A DNA stretch of 64,000 bases from Lysinibacillus_B sp031181585 (GTDB lineage Bacteria > Bacillota > Bacilli > Bacillales_A > Planococcaceae), in assembly GCF_047301505.1 (NCBI RefSeq), contig NZ_CP154840.1, forward strand, positions 4,092,001-4,156,000, in the 5' to 3' direction. Positions within the stretch are counted from its first letter, which is position 1; every line of letters begins with the position of its first letter. A program made the translations under genes and the position numbers. The notes under the pieces were generated by a model. That model made no database searches. It was not told where the DNA came from and worked only from the letters and a program-made list of their open reading frames with translations. Positions 42,556-51,349 of this stretch are shown piece after piece.

Positions 42556-44010
42556 TTATTTCCCTTTTACATAGCTTTCAATCAACTGTTTTACATCAAT
42601 TCCTGAGGAGTCTTTCAGGCTCTCCTGAAGAGTTGCCATTAAGTCTGTTGCGTAAGAAGTAACCTTATTGGCACCCCCTCCTGTACCGCTTCCTGTATCC
42701 ACCACCGTAATCTTATCGATGTTTGACAGCGGTGCAGCTATTTGTTTCGCATATTCTGGCATCATACGGATAATCATATCCAAAATAGCAGCCTGACCGT
42801 ATTGTTCAAATGCCTCCGCAATTTTTTCCTTCGCCTCTGCTTCTGCTAAACCTCGCAGACGAATAATTTCAGCTTCTGTTGTCCCTTGAGCTTTTTCTGC
42901 TTCTGCTTTAGCCATACCATCAAGCCGGATTTTCTCCGCCTCTGCCTGAGCCTGTGCTTCGATACGATATTTCTCGGCTTCTGCCTGTGCCATCTGCTTC
43001 ATCTTATCAGCTGCTGCCTGCTGCTCAATCGCATAGCGTTCTGCATCCGCCTTCTTCTTTACTTCTGAATCATACTGACGCTCCCGGCGTAAAATTTCCC
43101 GTTCTTCCAGCTCAATTTGCTTTTGGCGCTCGATAATTTGAATTTGCATCTCCTGCTCTTTTACTTCCTGTTTAGCACGCGCCTGCTCCAAATCGTAAGC
43201 TTGGTCTGCACGGGCTTTAGCAATATCCTGCTCACGACGGTATTCCGCCACCTTTAATTGATTCTCTTTTTCAGCTTCCGCGACTTCTGTAGCGCGCTCC
43301 AACTCAGCTTTTTGTGCCTCTTGATCTGCCTGTGCCCGGCGAATACGTGTTTCCTTTTCCGCTTCAGCTGTTGCAATATCTGCATCTCGTTTTACTTGTG
43401 CAATACGAGGCTTACCCAGTGATTCCAAATATCCGTTTTTATCACGAACATCTTTAATCGTAAATGATACAATGATCAGACCCATTTTTGCCAAATCCTG
43501 AGAAGCTACACGCTGTACCTCTTGTGAAAATTTATCACGGTTTTTATAAATCTCTTCCACTGTCATAGATCCAAGAATGGAACGCAGGTGACCTTCAAGG
43601 ACTTCACGCGCCTCGGCCTCACGTTCACTCTTCTCTTTTCCTAAAAACTGTTCAGCTGCTGTTGCAATTTCGCTAATGGAGCTGCCGATTTTAATGATGG
43701 CCGTCCCATCTGCCATGACAGGTACACCTTGCTCTGTATACACTTCCGGTGTTGTTACTTCTAATTTGCTTGATAACAAAGATAATGGTTCAGATTGTTG
43801 GAATACGGGGAATATGAATGCGCCGCCGCCTCGTATAATTTTAATCTTATTTCCGGATTCATCGGTGTGAACATTTTTACTTCCTAGATAGCTGCCCGTA
43901 ACAATCAGTGCCTCATCAGGTCCTGCTGTCTTATATTTTGCTATATATACGGCTACAATGGCTAAGATTAAGAAAACAACAACTCCAATTGCAATAATAA
44001 CACCAAGCAT
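42556..44010 (-). CDS. floT: Flotillin (FloT/YuaG)
   Basis: Scaffolds membrane microdomains. The 484 residues begin with a membrane hairpin (residues about 3-26), then an SPFH/prohibitin domain to about residue 200, and a long Ala/Glu/Lys/Gln-rich coiled coil (about 200-400) with repeated A-E-A-E-K units, ending in a short domain with IRMMPEYAKQIAAPLSNIDKI. Length matches Bacillus FloT (about 509). An NfeD-type partner lies 18 bases upstream, as in the yuaFG operon. Confidence 0.94.
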   Translation of the reverse strand: MLGVIIAIGVVVFLILAIVAVYIAKYKTAGPDEALIVTGSYLGSKNVHTDESGNKIKIIRGGGAFIFPVFQQSEPLSLLSSKLEVTTPEVYTEQGVPVMADGTAIIKIGSSISEIATAAEQFLGKEKSEREAEAREVLEGHLRSILGSMTVEEIYKNRDKFSQEVQRVASQDLAKMGLIIVSFTIKDVRDKNGYLESLGKPRIAQVKRDADIATAEAEKETRIRRAQADQEAQKAELERATEVAEAEKENQLKVAEYRREQDIAKARADQAYDLEQARAKQEVKEQEMQIQIIERQKQIELEEREILRRERQYDSEVKKKADAERYAIEQQAAADKMKQMAQAEAEKYRIEAQAQAEAEKIRLDGMAKAEAEKAQGTTEAEIIRLRGLAEAEAKEKIAEAFEQYGQAAILDMIIRMMPEYAKQIAAPLSNIDKITVVDTGSGTGGGANKVTSYATDLMATLQESLKDSSGIDVKQLIESYVKGK

Positions 44011-44028
44011 AAAAACGCCTCCTTATTT

Positions 44029-44553
44029 TTAAGAAAATAAACTTTCATACTCTTGCACATACAATGTTCCGTTTACCACTTCGATTACTAGGATTTCTTG
44101 GCCATAAGGAATTTCCTGCTGGTTATAGCCAGCTGCCCGCTTATGGATAATACCATTGCCCGTTTCAATAAGCACTTCCCCAAAGCCATCCACCGGTATA
44201 GGTGTAATTACCTTACCTGTTTGACCAGCCAACGATTCTTCTGTATAAGCCAGCGACGTTTCTGCTGACCGTAAAGGAACAAGAAGAAAATAATAAATAA
44301 GAGCTGTACAGATAAGCGCAATCACAATGCTGATCAAGAAAACAAAAAGATGTGATAAGTCCGAAAAGATTTCTAACATGTATCCCGCTGCAGCTGTAAT
44401 TGTGATAAAGGCCAATATAACTGCCGGGTCAAAAAAAGGTATACCTTCAGCCGCCCCATCCGCTATATCTGCAAAAAATAAATACAAAACTGTACAAAGA
44501 CCAATGGCTATAACAATCGTTAAATAAATGGTGGAAAGCGCCACGCCAAACAT
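44029..44553 (-). CDS. yuaF: NfeD-family membrane protein (YuaF-like)
   Basis: A ~174-residue protein with an N-terminal membrane region (four helices up to about residue 100) and a C-terminal OB-fold soluble domain (LAGQTGKVITPIPVDGFGEVLIETGNG, then GQEILVIEVVNGTLYVQEYES), the standard NfeD1b layout. NfeD proteins accompany flotillins. Start choice is uncertain: GGGAGGTGA precedes GTG 44556 by 8 and ATG 44553 by 11 bases; I give the ATG. It is cotranscribed with floT (18-base gap). Confidence 0.88.
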   Translation of the reverse strand: MFGVALSTIYLTIVIAIGLCTVLYLFFADIADGAAEGIPFFDPAVILAFITITAAAGYMLEIFSDLSHLFVFLISIVIALICTALIYYFLLVPLRSAETSLAYTEESLAGQTGKVITPIPVDGFGEVLIETGNGIIHKRAAGYNQQEIPYGQEILVIEVVNGTLYVQEYESLFS

Positions 44554-44633
44554 CACTTGAATCACCTCCCGATTATGTATTACCTTTTATACGGATAAAA
44601 TAGTTAAAAGTTTCATTCTTCTGAATTATTTAC

Positions 44634-44683
44634 AAAAATATCCGAAGAGGCGTTGTCTATTCAACGTCTCTCCGGATATTTTT
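44634..44683. terminator. Terminator overlapping the end of the PAP2 gene
   Basis: AAATATCCGGAGAGACGTTG / CAACGCCTCTTCGGATATTT, an 18-bp near-perfect stem. The left arm is the last coding codons of the PAP2 gene on the minus strand, and T runs lie on both sides. Confidence 0.9.
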
Positions 44684-45265
44684 ATGCTTGTTCTTTTCAT
44701 ATAAATACCGACACAATGTAAACCATGCATACGTAAGAGCCCATGCAGCCAATACATCAGTTGCAAAGTGTCGGCCCTCTGCGATTCGTGAAAGACCACC
44801 TAAAATAGTGAGAACAATGGCTATGCTCCAAAGAGCTATTTTAACACTCCATTTACTCGTACTCTTCGTTATGATATAAACCGTGGTAAATAATAAGAGC
44901 AATGCGATTGTTGTGTGAGTCGACGTAAAACTATACGTAGTGAGCTGGTCCGGCAGTTCGGGTCTTGGTCTCTCCACAATCCGTTTAATCATCTGATTAA
45001 GTGCAACGCCACCGCCAATTGAAAAAATCACAAATAACATACCGTGATAATTACGACGTAACACATACCATGCCAATAAGACAATCGTTACGACAATCAT
45101 TACTTTCGTTTCCCCAAAGAAGTGAAAACCCTCGATGAATTTATTACCATATAGCCATGCAGCCATTTTTTCATCTAAAGCATGGAATTTTTCATATGCA
45201 AAGCACAAAATTAAAAACACTACAAATGCCGGGATTGCTCCAAAGTCGGCCCATCTTTTCATCAT
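44657..45265 (-). CDS. PAP2-family membrane phosphatase
   Basis: A ~202-residue protein with six membrane helices, of the phosphatidic acid phosphatase type 2 family (undecaprenyl pyrophosphate or lipid phosphate phosphatases). The three PAP2 motifs are KRIVERPRP, SFTSTHTTIALLL (the usual PSGH is replaced by STHT, keeping the histidine) and SRIAEGRHFATDVLAAW. The start at 45265 has GGTGG 8 bases upstream. Substrate is not known; the lipid carrier or PgpB-like role is likely. Confidence 0.85.
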   Translation of the reverse strand: MMKRWADFGAIPAFVVFLILCFAYEKFHALDEKMAAWLYGNKFIEGFHFFGETKVMIVVTIVLLAWYVLRRNYHGMLFVIFSIGGGVALNQMIKRIVERPRPELPDQLTTYSFTSTHTTIALLLLFTTVYIITKSTSKWSVKIALWSIAIVLTILGGLSRIAEGRHFATDVLAAWALTYAWFTLCRYLYEKNKHKNIRRDVE

Positions 45266-45325
45266 TGTGTCACCCACCGTATTGTTTCATTTCTTTTATT
45301 ATACTGTATGGCCATTTTATAAATT

Positions 45326-45358
45326 AAAAAAACGTCCTTTCCATACAAGGACGCTTTT
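45326..45358 (-). terminator. Terminator of hmoA
   Basis: GCGTCCTT / AAGGACGT with a 6-7 base loop and seven T on the minus strand. Confidence 0.85.
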
Positions 45359-45362
45359 CTCA

Positions 45363-45695
45363 TTATTCAACTACAAGGTAATTTCCATGCTCCATATTGA
45401 TTACATATTCTGGCTTTGGAGGCTTGCCGCCATGCTCCTTAATCTTTGCTTTATGACCTGCAATATGTTCAGGACTCTTTTCCCAAGCCTTCCATGCTTC
45501 TTCTGATTCCCAACGGATAATCATGACAACTTCTTCTTCTCCGCGTGTCACTTTTTTCACTAACAGTTCCCTGCTGATAAAGCCTTCACGCTGCTCGATC
45601 AACGATGGCCCTTGATCCGGTTTCTTTTTAAAGCGCTCCAATATTTTATCTGAATTACCCTCTGTTACTGTCCATTTACGAATTTGAACAAACAT
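45363..45695 (-). CDS. hmoA: Heme-degrading monooxygenase HmoA (IsdG/ABM fold)
   Basis: A 110-residue antibiotic biosynthesis monooxygenase (ABM)-fold protein. MFVQIRKWTVTEGNSDKILERF at the N-terminus and RWESEEAWKAWEKSPEHIAGHK (residues 61-82), with Trp68 and His77, match the Bacillus HmoA pattern. The position-7 asparagine of S. aureus IsdG is absent, as I recall for the HmoA branch. HmoA degrades heme and releases iron. A siderophore import operon lies directly upstream on the same strand but is separated by a terminator. AAGGAG precedes ATG. Confidence 0.85.
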   Translation of the reverse strand: MFVQIRKWTVTEGNSDKILERFKKKPDQGPSLIEQREGFISRELLVKKVTRGEEEVVMIIRWESEEAWKAWEKSPEHIAGHKAKIKEHGGKPPKPEYVINMEHGNYLVVE

Positions 45696-45750
45696 TTTAA
45701 TCGCTCCTTATTTATAAGAAACATGCATTTGCATCCATTTCCTATCTTTT

Positions 45751-45784
45751 AAAAAGGCATGCCCCACTGGTGAGACATGCCCCA
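45751..45784 (-). terminator. Terminator of the siderophore-binding protein gene
   Basis: GGCATG / CATGCC arms with a 13-base loop that can pair further, followed by TTTTTA on the minus strand. Confidence 0.7.
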
Positions 45785-45794
45785 TGTTATAAAA

Positions 45795-46835
45795 TTATTT
45801 TAATTCGTTTAAGATTTCATCTAATTTCTCAGCTTCAGTTGTTACACCGTTAGAAGAGAAGTACCAGTTAACACCATCTAGATATACAATCTTGCCTTCT
45901 TTGTAAGCACGAGTTTGTTTGATAATATCGTTTTCGATGTCTGCTTTAATTGTTTCTACATCAGAAGCTGTACGATCAATAACTAGTAATACTTCTGGAT
46001 CTACAGAAAGAATAGACTCATAAGAGAAGTCAGAACCATGTGATGATGATTCGATATCAGTCGTTGCAGGGGCAAAACCAAAATCATTGTATACATATGC
46101 GAAACGAGAATCCGCACCGTTATCGAAACCAGCGATTTTCTTATCGTTGTACATAGCTACTAATGCATTTTCATAACCAGCTGCTTTTTCTTTCACTGCA
46201 TCTACTTTTTCTTGTAATGAAGCTTTTAATTCTTCTGCTTTCTCTTCTTTATCAAAGATTTCAGCAGCTAAATCTACTGTTTCATAAACCGCATCGATAT
46301 AGTTTTCGTTATCAGAACCAATGAATACTACATTAGGTGTGATTTCTTTTAATTCTTCATAGAAAGGTGATTGACGACCAGAAATGAAAATTACATCTGG
46401 GTTAGCAGCTGCCACCGCTTCAAAGTCGATTTGCTTTAATGTACCAACATCAGCAACATCATCATTTACATACTTTTCTTTTAAGTGAGCTGGCATGTTC
46501 CCTTTACCGCCGCCAGCAGCAACTCCTACGATCCCTTCAACACCTAATGCGTCAAGTGTATCTAAGAAACCATAGTCAAGTGTAACGATACGCTCAGGCA
46601 TTTTTTCTAATGTTACATCTTCAAATGTAATTGTCGTGCCCTTCTCTTCATCTTGACTTGATTCAGTTAAAGAAGATACTGTCATTGGGAATGCAGAATT
46701 TTCTGCAGACTCATTTTCTTCTGTTTGAGTTGTATCATTAGTAGATTCCCCTGAATTTGACTCTTCATCAGAGTTACATGCTGCCAACATTAATGTTAAA
46801 GCTGCTACCGCAGTTAAAAATTTCCACTTCTTCAT
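45795..46835 (-). CDS. yclQ: Siderophore-binding lipoprotein (YclQ/FatB-like)
   Basis: Captures a ferric siderophore for the adjacent ABC importer. The 346-residue precursor has a lipoprotein signal ending in LAAC (Cys20), then an acidic Ser/Thr/Glu linker, and a class III substrate-binding fold (PERIVTLDYGFLDTLDALGVEGIVGVA, PDVIFISGRQSPFYEELKEI, VDPEVLLVIDRTA). Order and partners match the Bacillus YclNOPQ petrobactin importer, but the siderophore is inferred. It has its own promoter and Fur box, 236 bases from yclP. Confidence 0.88.
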   Translation of the reverse strand: MKKWKFLTAVAALTLMLAACNSDEESNSGESTNDTTQTEENESAENSAFPMTVSSLTESSQDEEKGTTITFEDVTLEKMPERIVTLDYGFLDTLDALGVEGIVGVAAGGGKGNMPAHLKEKYVNDDVADVGTLKQIDFEAVAAANPDVIFISGRQSPFYEELKEITPNVVFIGSDNENYIDAVYETVDLAAEIFDKEEKAEELKASLQEKVDAVKEKAAGYENALVAMYNDKKIAGFDNGADSRFAYVYNDFGFAPATTDIESSSHGSDFSYESILSVDPEVLLVIDRTASDVETIKADIENDIIKQTRAYKEGKIVYLDGVNWYFSSNGVTTEAEKLDEILNELK

Positions 46836-46871
46836 TTTTTGTTCTCCTCCTAAAATATGTTCCCTTTAATT

Positions 46872-46890
46872 GAAAATGATTATCATTTCC
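46872..46890. promoter_or_regulatory. Fur box before yclQ
   Basis: GAAAATGATTATCATTTCC, a 19-base near-palindrome matching the Fur consensus GATAATGATAATCATTATC in most positions. It lies between the -10 box and the yclQ ribosome site. Confidence 0.85.
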
Positions 46891-46904
46891 ATTCAACTGT
46901 TATC

Positions 46905-46934
46905 ATTCTAAACGACTCCTTGAAAACTTGTCAA
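46905..46934 (-). promoter_or_regulatory. yclQ promoter
   Basis: TTGACA (46929-46934), 18-base spacer, TAGAAT (46905-46910) on the minus strand. Two GAGAAT-like hexamers (46944-46966) upstream may be a second weak Fur site. Confidence 0.75.
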
Positions 46935-46980
46935 TGCTTTTTTGAAAAGAATTCTCATTCTCGTTTAAATTGTTTTGAAT

Positions 46981-47009
46981 ACGTGCATAAGGGGTAAACT
47001 TATGCACGT
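46981..47009. other. Perfect hairpin in the yclP-yclQ gap
   Basis: ACGTGCATAAG / CTTATGCACGT, an 11-bp perfect stem with a 7-base loop but no T run. A second structure nearby pairs CTTTGTA (47028-47034) with TACAAAG (47062-47068) and GCCT with AGGC inside. They may block exonuclease decay or reduce read-through. Confidence 0.55.
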
Positions 47010-47073
47010 CTATTGAACTAATTAGGTCTTTGTAAAATCGTGCCTTCATCCTTCAGGCTTCTACAAAGTGAAT

Positions 47074-47838
47074 TTAATGCGAATTAAAGTATACACAAAT
47101 ACGGCAGCCATCCTGTTCTTGCACAGGGATATGCATATCATATACTTCACGTAATGCTTCGGAATTAATAATCTCATGTGTCGGGCCATCCTTTACTAGG
47201 CGGCCATCCTTTAATGCTACAATCCGATCAGAGTATACAGAAGCAAAGTTAATATCATGTAGTACAATGACAACTGTCTTTCCTAGCTCATCTACTAGTT
47301 TGCGTAAAATTTTCATGATTTGCACAGAGTGCTTCATATCTAAGTTGTTTAACGGCTCATCCAATAAGATATACTCTGTATCCTGTGCGATTACCATCGA
47401 AATAAATGCACGCTGCTTTTGCCCGCCCGATAGCTCATCCAAAAACTTATCCTGCATATCTGTTAAATTCATATACTCCAAGGCTTGGTCTACAAATTTT
47501 TCATCTTCTGCATTTAACCGTCCTTTTGAATATGGATAACGGCCAAACGCAACAAGCTCTCGTACTGTTAAACGTATGTTTAAGTGGTTAGCCTGCTTTA
47601 GAATAGCCACACGCTTTGCAAAAGAATCTGACTTCATTTTCTTTACGTCAGTTTGATCTAAAAATACTTCGCCTGTATCAGCATCTAAAAGACGGCTGAC
47701 CATCGATAGTAATGTTGATTTACCGGCACCGTTTGGCCCGATAAAAGAAGTGATTGCCCTCGGCTGGATTTGTAATGTTACATTTTCAACGACAGGTTTT
47801 TTCCCAAAGCTTTTAGAAAGCCCTTTAATTTCAATCAT
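47074..47838 (-). CDS. yclP: Siderophore ABC transporter, ATP-binding protein (YclP-like)
   Basis: Powers uptake by the YclN/YclO channel. The 254-residue ABC ATPase has Walker A GPNGAGKST, signature LSGGQKQR, Walker B YILLDEPLNNLD, and switch His in VLHDINFA. The FepC-like class is clear. Its start overlaps yclO's stop (ATGA). Confidence 0.92.
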   Translation of the reverse strand: MIEIKGLSKSFGKKPVVENVTLQIQPRAITSFIGPNGAGKSTLLSMVSRLLDADTGEVFLDQTDVKKMKSDSFAKRVAILKQANHLNIRLTVRELVAFGRYPYSKGRLNAEDEKFVDQALEYMNLTDMQDKFLDELSGGQKQRAFISMVIAQDTEYILLDEPLNNLDMKHSVQIMKILRKLVDELGKTVVIVLHDINFASVYSDRIVALKDGRLVKDGPTHEIINSEALREVYDMHIPVQEQDGCRICVYFNSH

Positions 47839-48791
47839 CCTGCTTTCCTACTTTCCTTTAGTAATAAGTAAATAAAGTAAATCCCACCGACAAAGTTAAT
47901 AACAACACTAATCGTTGTATTCAAATGGAATACATGCTGTACTAAAAATTGACCGCCGACTAGCGCAATAATACTAATTAAGCTTGCTCCGACAATTAAT
48001 ACTGAATGTTTATAGGTTGCTAAATATTGATATGCTAAGTTCGCTACAATTAAGCCTAAAAATGTAACAGGGCCGACTAGCGCTGTCGAAGTAGCAATTA
48101 AAATAGAAGATAAAATTAAAACCTGCAGTACGATTTTGTCATAGTTAACACCCAGGTTGATCGCATTGTCACGCCCTAAAGAAACAACATCTAAGTCGCG
48201 CAACAATCGATAGCCATAAATAAAGGCGGCACCTAAAATGACAATAGCAACAAGCAGCAATTCCGTCTTCACGTTCATAAAGCTCGCAAATAAACGTGCT
48301 TGTAAACTTTCATATTCAACAGGATCAATAATAACCTGCATGAATGTTACAAGGCTTCCCAGCAATGTTCCAATAATCATCCCTGCTAATAATAGAAGGA
48401 AAATTGGATATTTGTCTGCTCGGAACAAGAAGCGGTATAAAATGAAGGCGAAAATAACCATCGCAATGATTGATACACCAAAGTTCAAATAACGGCTTAC
48501 AACAAAAATAGAAGCTGAACCCAGTGTGAAGTAAATAACTGTTTGAACCACTTCATACATGGAGTCAACACCCATAACAGAAGGTGTTAATAAACGGTTA
48601 TGTGTGACTGTCTGGAAAATAATTGTTGCATACGCAATGGCCGTACCTGTAATCACCATTGCAGCTAAGCGCTCTAAACGCTTTGGAAAGGCGTAACTAA
48701 AACCACCTTGAATATTATAAAAAGCAAATAACGCCATAAAGATTAACGCAATAACAGCCAAAATTATTAGCTTCGTGCTATTTTTTCGCAT
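47835..48791 (-). CDS. yclO: Siderophore ABC transporter permease (YclO-like)
   Basis: A 318-residue FecCD-family permease with about nine or ten helices. It has the family coupling motif region GRDNAINLGVNYDK (residues about 202-215), LVGPVTFLGLIVANLAYQYL and a C-terminal SLISIIALVGGQFLVQHVFHLNTTISVVINFVGG. GGGGGAAAG precedes ATG 48791. It overlaps yclN by 14 bases and yclP by 4, so the three are translationally coupled. Confidence 0.92.
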   Translation of the reverse strand: MRKNSTKLIILAVIALIFMALFAFYNIQGGFSYAFPKRLERLAAMVITGTAIAYATIIFQTVTHNRLLTPSVMGVDSMYEVVQTVIYFTLGSASIFVVSRYLNFGVSIIAMVIFAFILYRFLFRADKYPIFLLLLAGMIIGTLLGSLVTFMQVIIDPVEYESLQARLFASFMNVKTELLLVAIVILGAAFIYGYRLLRDLDVVSLGRDNAINLGVNYDKIVLQVLILSSILIATSTALVGPVTFLGLIVANLAYQYLATYKHSVLIVGASLISIIALVGGQFLVQHVFHLNTTISVVINFVGGIYFIYLLLKESRKAG

Positions 48792-49734
48792 ATGCTTTCC
48801 CCCTAAATAACATAATTAAGAAGATCGCACTGCCAATTACTGCGACTGTTGTATTTACCGGAATCTCATATGGATGCACAATTAACCGGCTAATAATATC
48901 ACAAGCTAATAAGAACGCTGCCCCCATGAAGATTGTGTGCGGAATCGTTTTACGTAAATTATCACCTAAGTATAAGGAAACAAGGTTCGGTACGATTAAC
49001 CCTAAAAACGGGATGATACCTACCGTTAACACAACCGTTGTTGAGATAACCGCTACGATTACAAGACCAATATTTAACACTGTACGATAACTTAAACCTA
49101 AATTTTTCGCAAAATCCTCACCCATTCCTGCTACAGTGAATTTATTTGCGTAAATATAAGCGATAATAATCGCCGGCACAGCTACATACAGCAGCTCATA
49201 GCGCCCTGATACAATTAATGTAAAGCTTCCTAAAAAGAAGGAATCAACATTTTGTAAAACATCTGCCTCATAACCTAAAAATGTTGAAATAGCTCCAATG
49301 ATATTCCCATACATAATACCGATTAGAGGTACGAAAATAACATCCTTAAACTTGATACGCTCAAGTAATTGCATAAAAATAAATGTACCAATTAATGCGA
49401 ATGTAAAACTAAACAAGATTTGTCCCATATAAGACATACTTGAAAAGAAAATCATTGAAACAATGACTCCTAGTTTTGCTGCATCAAGTGTACCAGCCGT
49501 TGTCGGCGATACAAACTTGTTTCGGCTTAAGCTTTGCATAATTAAGCCTGCAATACCCATTCCTGCCCCAGCCAAAATAATCGCCATTAAACGCGGCAAT
49601 CGACTCATGAAGAAAATCTGTGTCTTTTCTGATTCCCAATCGAGCAGATCACTCGGTTTAATATCAATGGCACCTATAAATAGCGAAATAAAGGATAGGA
49701 TAACAGTTGCTACTACTAATATCCATAATCTCAT
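48778..49734 (-). CDS. yclN: Siderophore ABC transporter permease (YclN-like)
   Basis: A ~318-residue FecCD-family permease. Marks are LPRLMAIILAGAGMGIAGLIMQSLSRNKFVSPTTAGTLDAAKLG (residues about 44-88) and VGIIPFLGLIVPNLVSLYLGDNLR. I place the start at ATG 49734 (MRLWILVV), since a TTG at 49764 has no ribosome site and would add ten residues. It is the first gene of the transporter operon, with a promoter flanked by two Fur boxes. Confidence 0.9.
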   Translation of the reverse strand: MRLWILVVATVILSFISLFIGAIDIKPSDLLDWESEKTQIFFMSRLPRLMAIILAGAGMGIAGLIMQSLSRNKFVSPTTAGTLDAAKLGVIVSMIFFSSMSYMGQILFSFTFALIGTFIFMQLLERIKFKDVIFVPLIGIMYGNIIGAISTFLGYEADVLQNVDSFFLGSFTLIVSGRYELLYVAVPAIIIAYIYANKFTVAGMGEDFAKNLGLSYRTVLNIGLVIVAVISTTVVLTVGIIPFLGLIVPNLVSLYLGDNLRKTIPHTIFMGAAFLLACDIISRLIVHPYEIPVNTTVAVIGSAIFLIMLFRGKAYAKK

Positions 49735-49772
49735 TTGTAATCCCCATAAAAAATATTTTCTCAATAAAATTA

Positions 49773-49789
49773 GTGATAACGATTATCAC
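49773..49789. promoter_or_regulatory. Fur box downstream of the yclN promoter
   Basis: GTGATAACGATTATCAC, a nearly perfect 17-base palindrome of the Fur type, between the -10 box and the gene. Confidence 0.8.
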
Positions 49790-49805
49790 TATTGAGTCGT
49801 CTTTC

Positions 49806-49834
49806 ATTATAAACAACGAAAATAGTAAAATCAA
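49806..49834 (-). promoter_or_regulatory. yclN promoter
   Basis: TTGATT (49829-49834), 17-base spacer, TATAAT (49806-49811) on the minus strand. Confidence 0.75.
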
Positions 49835-49843
49835 CATCTAGTC

Positions 49844-49856
49844 GATAATCATTATC
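49844..49856. promoter_or_regulatory. Fur box upstream of the yclN promoter
   Basis: GATAATCATTATC, a perfect 13-base palindrome, 10 bases above the -35 box. The following ~275 bases (49857-50131) show no gene. Confidence 0.75.
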
Positions 49857-50131
49857 AATTATATCTTGACAAATCAATAATAATGTAATTTTGAGTTATT
49901 TATGTACATTTAATAGTTAATAAACTCCTCTAATTTTGAGATTTTTATATTTTGGCTTCAACGCTTTATAATTATTACAAATAAATAAATACTCATTATC
50001 AAGTGACATTTGTGTAACATATAAAAACCTTCACCTTCCCGTCTTTATATCTTGTTTTCTGCAATAACATCTGTATTCTCCTATCCTTCCTATGAACGCT
50101 CAATGCGTTATGAATACATTTACAACATACA

Positions 50132-50168
50132 AAAGGAGAGGGTTATCAACACGATAAACCTCTCCTTT
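50132..50168 (-). terminator. Terminator of the racemase operon
   Basis: AAAGGAGAGGTTTATC / GATAACCCTCTCCTTT (one mismatch) with a 5-base loop and T-rich tail, 65 bases past the gene stop. Confidence 0.85.
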
Positions 50169-50233
50169 AGATTATTAATTACATTATTCTAAACTTAAAT
50201 AATGAAGTAATTTTTCTTAATTGAAAATAAGCG

Positions 50234-51340
50234 TTAGGTCAATACAATTTTTCGATCGGCAATCTGTTCAATAAACGACTGTTTTACCGTATAACCAATA
50301 CCCGCCTTTTTAGGGGTTTGAATAAATCCATTTTCTACTGTTACTTCTGGTTCAATGATATCCTCTTCCCAATAGCGACTAGATGCTGCTGTATCCCCCG
50401 GCAGACTAAATCCGCCAAGGCTGGAAATAGCAACAGCCTGTGCCCGGCCAATACCTGCTTCGAGCATGCCGCCACACCATACTGCAATACCGTGCTCCAG
50501 ACAGTAATCGTGTATGCGCTTCGCTTCTGTAATTCCTCCAACACGTGCTATTTTCAGATTAACCACCCGACAGCTTCCCAGTAGAACAGCACGTTTCATG
50601 TCTTCAACGGAGTTAATGCTTTCATCCAGACAGATCGGTGTCGTGAGTTCCTTTTGGAGCAGCGCATGTTCCACCAGATCATCATGTGCCAGCGGCTGCT
50701 CAATCATCAATAAATTAAATTCATCCAATGCTCTAAGCAATGGCAAATCCTCCATTGTATAGGCTGAGTTGGCATCTGCCATTAATGGAAGATCACCAAA
50801 GCGGGCTCGAATTGCTCGAATCAGCTCTATATCCTGCCCCGGCTTAATTTTTACCTTTACTCGCTTATAGCCTTGTCCTATATAATCTTCAATGATCTGA
50901 AACAAGCCTTCATTCGTCGGCTGCAGTCCGACGCTAATTCCAATCTCGACTTTCTTTTTTATACCTCCAATTGCCTGGGCAAGAGACATGTTATTTAATT
51001 TAGCATATAGATCCCAAATGGCTCCTTCAATTGCTGCTTTTGCCATTTTATTGCGGCGGATTGGTTTAAATAACTCATTCACTTCATCAGGATGATTCAG
51101 CTTTTTATGCAGCAGCATGGGAATTAGAAATTCCTCGAGCATATGCAGTGTGGTTTTAGCTGTTTCTTCTGTATAAGAGGGCGCATCAAATGCAACACCC
51201 TCTCCCCAGCCAACGATACCTGATTCATCTTCTGCTTTAATCACAAGCACTGTTTTATCTTGGACCGCTCCAAAGCTTGTAACAAAAGAAGTTTTCATTC
51301 GCATCTTCAATATATAAATCGTTACTTCTGTTACCTTCAT
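50234..51340 (-). CDS. Enolase-superfamily racemase: N-succinylamino acid racemase / o-succinylbenzoate synthase (MenC family)
   Basis: A 368-residue muconate-lactonizing-subgroup enzyme. All catalytic residues are visible: the K-x-K pair Lys162/Lys164 in KRVKVKIKPG, metal ligands Asp189 (MADANSAY), Glu214 (LMIEQPL) and Asp239 (ICLDES), and Lys263 in VNLKIARVGG. In Geobacillus, proteins of this family are N-succinylamino acid racemases with secondary o-succinylbenzoate synthase activity, encoded beside a succinyltransferase. No other men genes are here, and a GNAT gene lies 9 bases upstream, so I favour the racemase role. AAGGAGT precedes ATG. Confidence 0.88.
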   Translation of the reverse strand: MKVTEVTIYILKMRMKTSFVTSFGAVQDKTVLVIKAEDESGIVGWGEGVAFDAPSYTEETAKTTLHMLEEFLIPMLLHKKLNHPDEVNELFKPIRRNKMAKAAIEGAIWDLYAKLNNMSLAQAIGGIKKKVEIGISVGLQPTNEGLFQIIEDYIGQGYKRVKVKIKPGQDIELIRAIRARFGDLPLMADANSAYTMEDLPLLRALDEFNLLMIEQPLAHDDLVEHALLQKELTTPICLDESINSVEDMKRAVLLGSCRVVNLKIARVGGITEAKRIHDYCLEHGIAVWCGGMLEAGIGRAQAVAISSLGGFSLPGDTAASSRYWEEDIIEPEVTVENGFIQTPKKAGIGYTVKQSFIEQIADRKIVLT

Positions 51341-51349
51341 TTTGACTCC

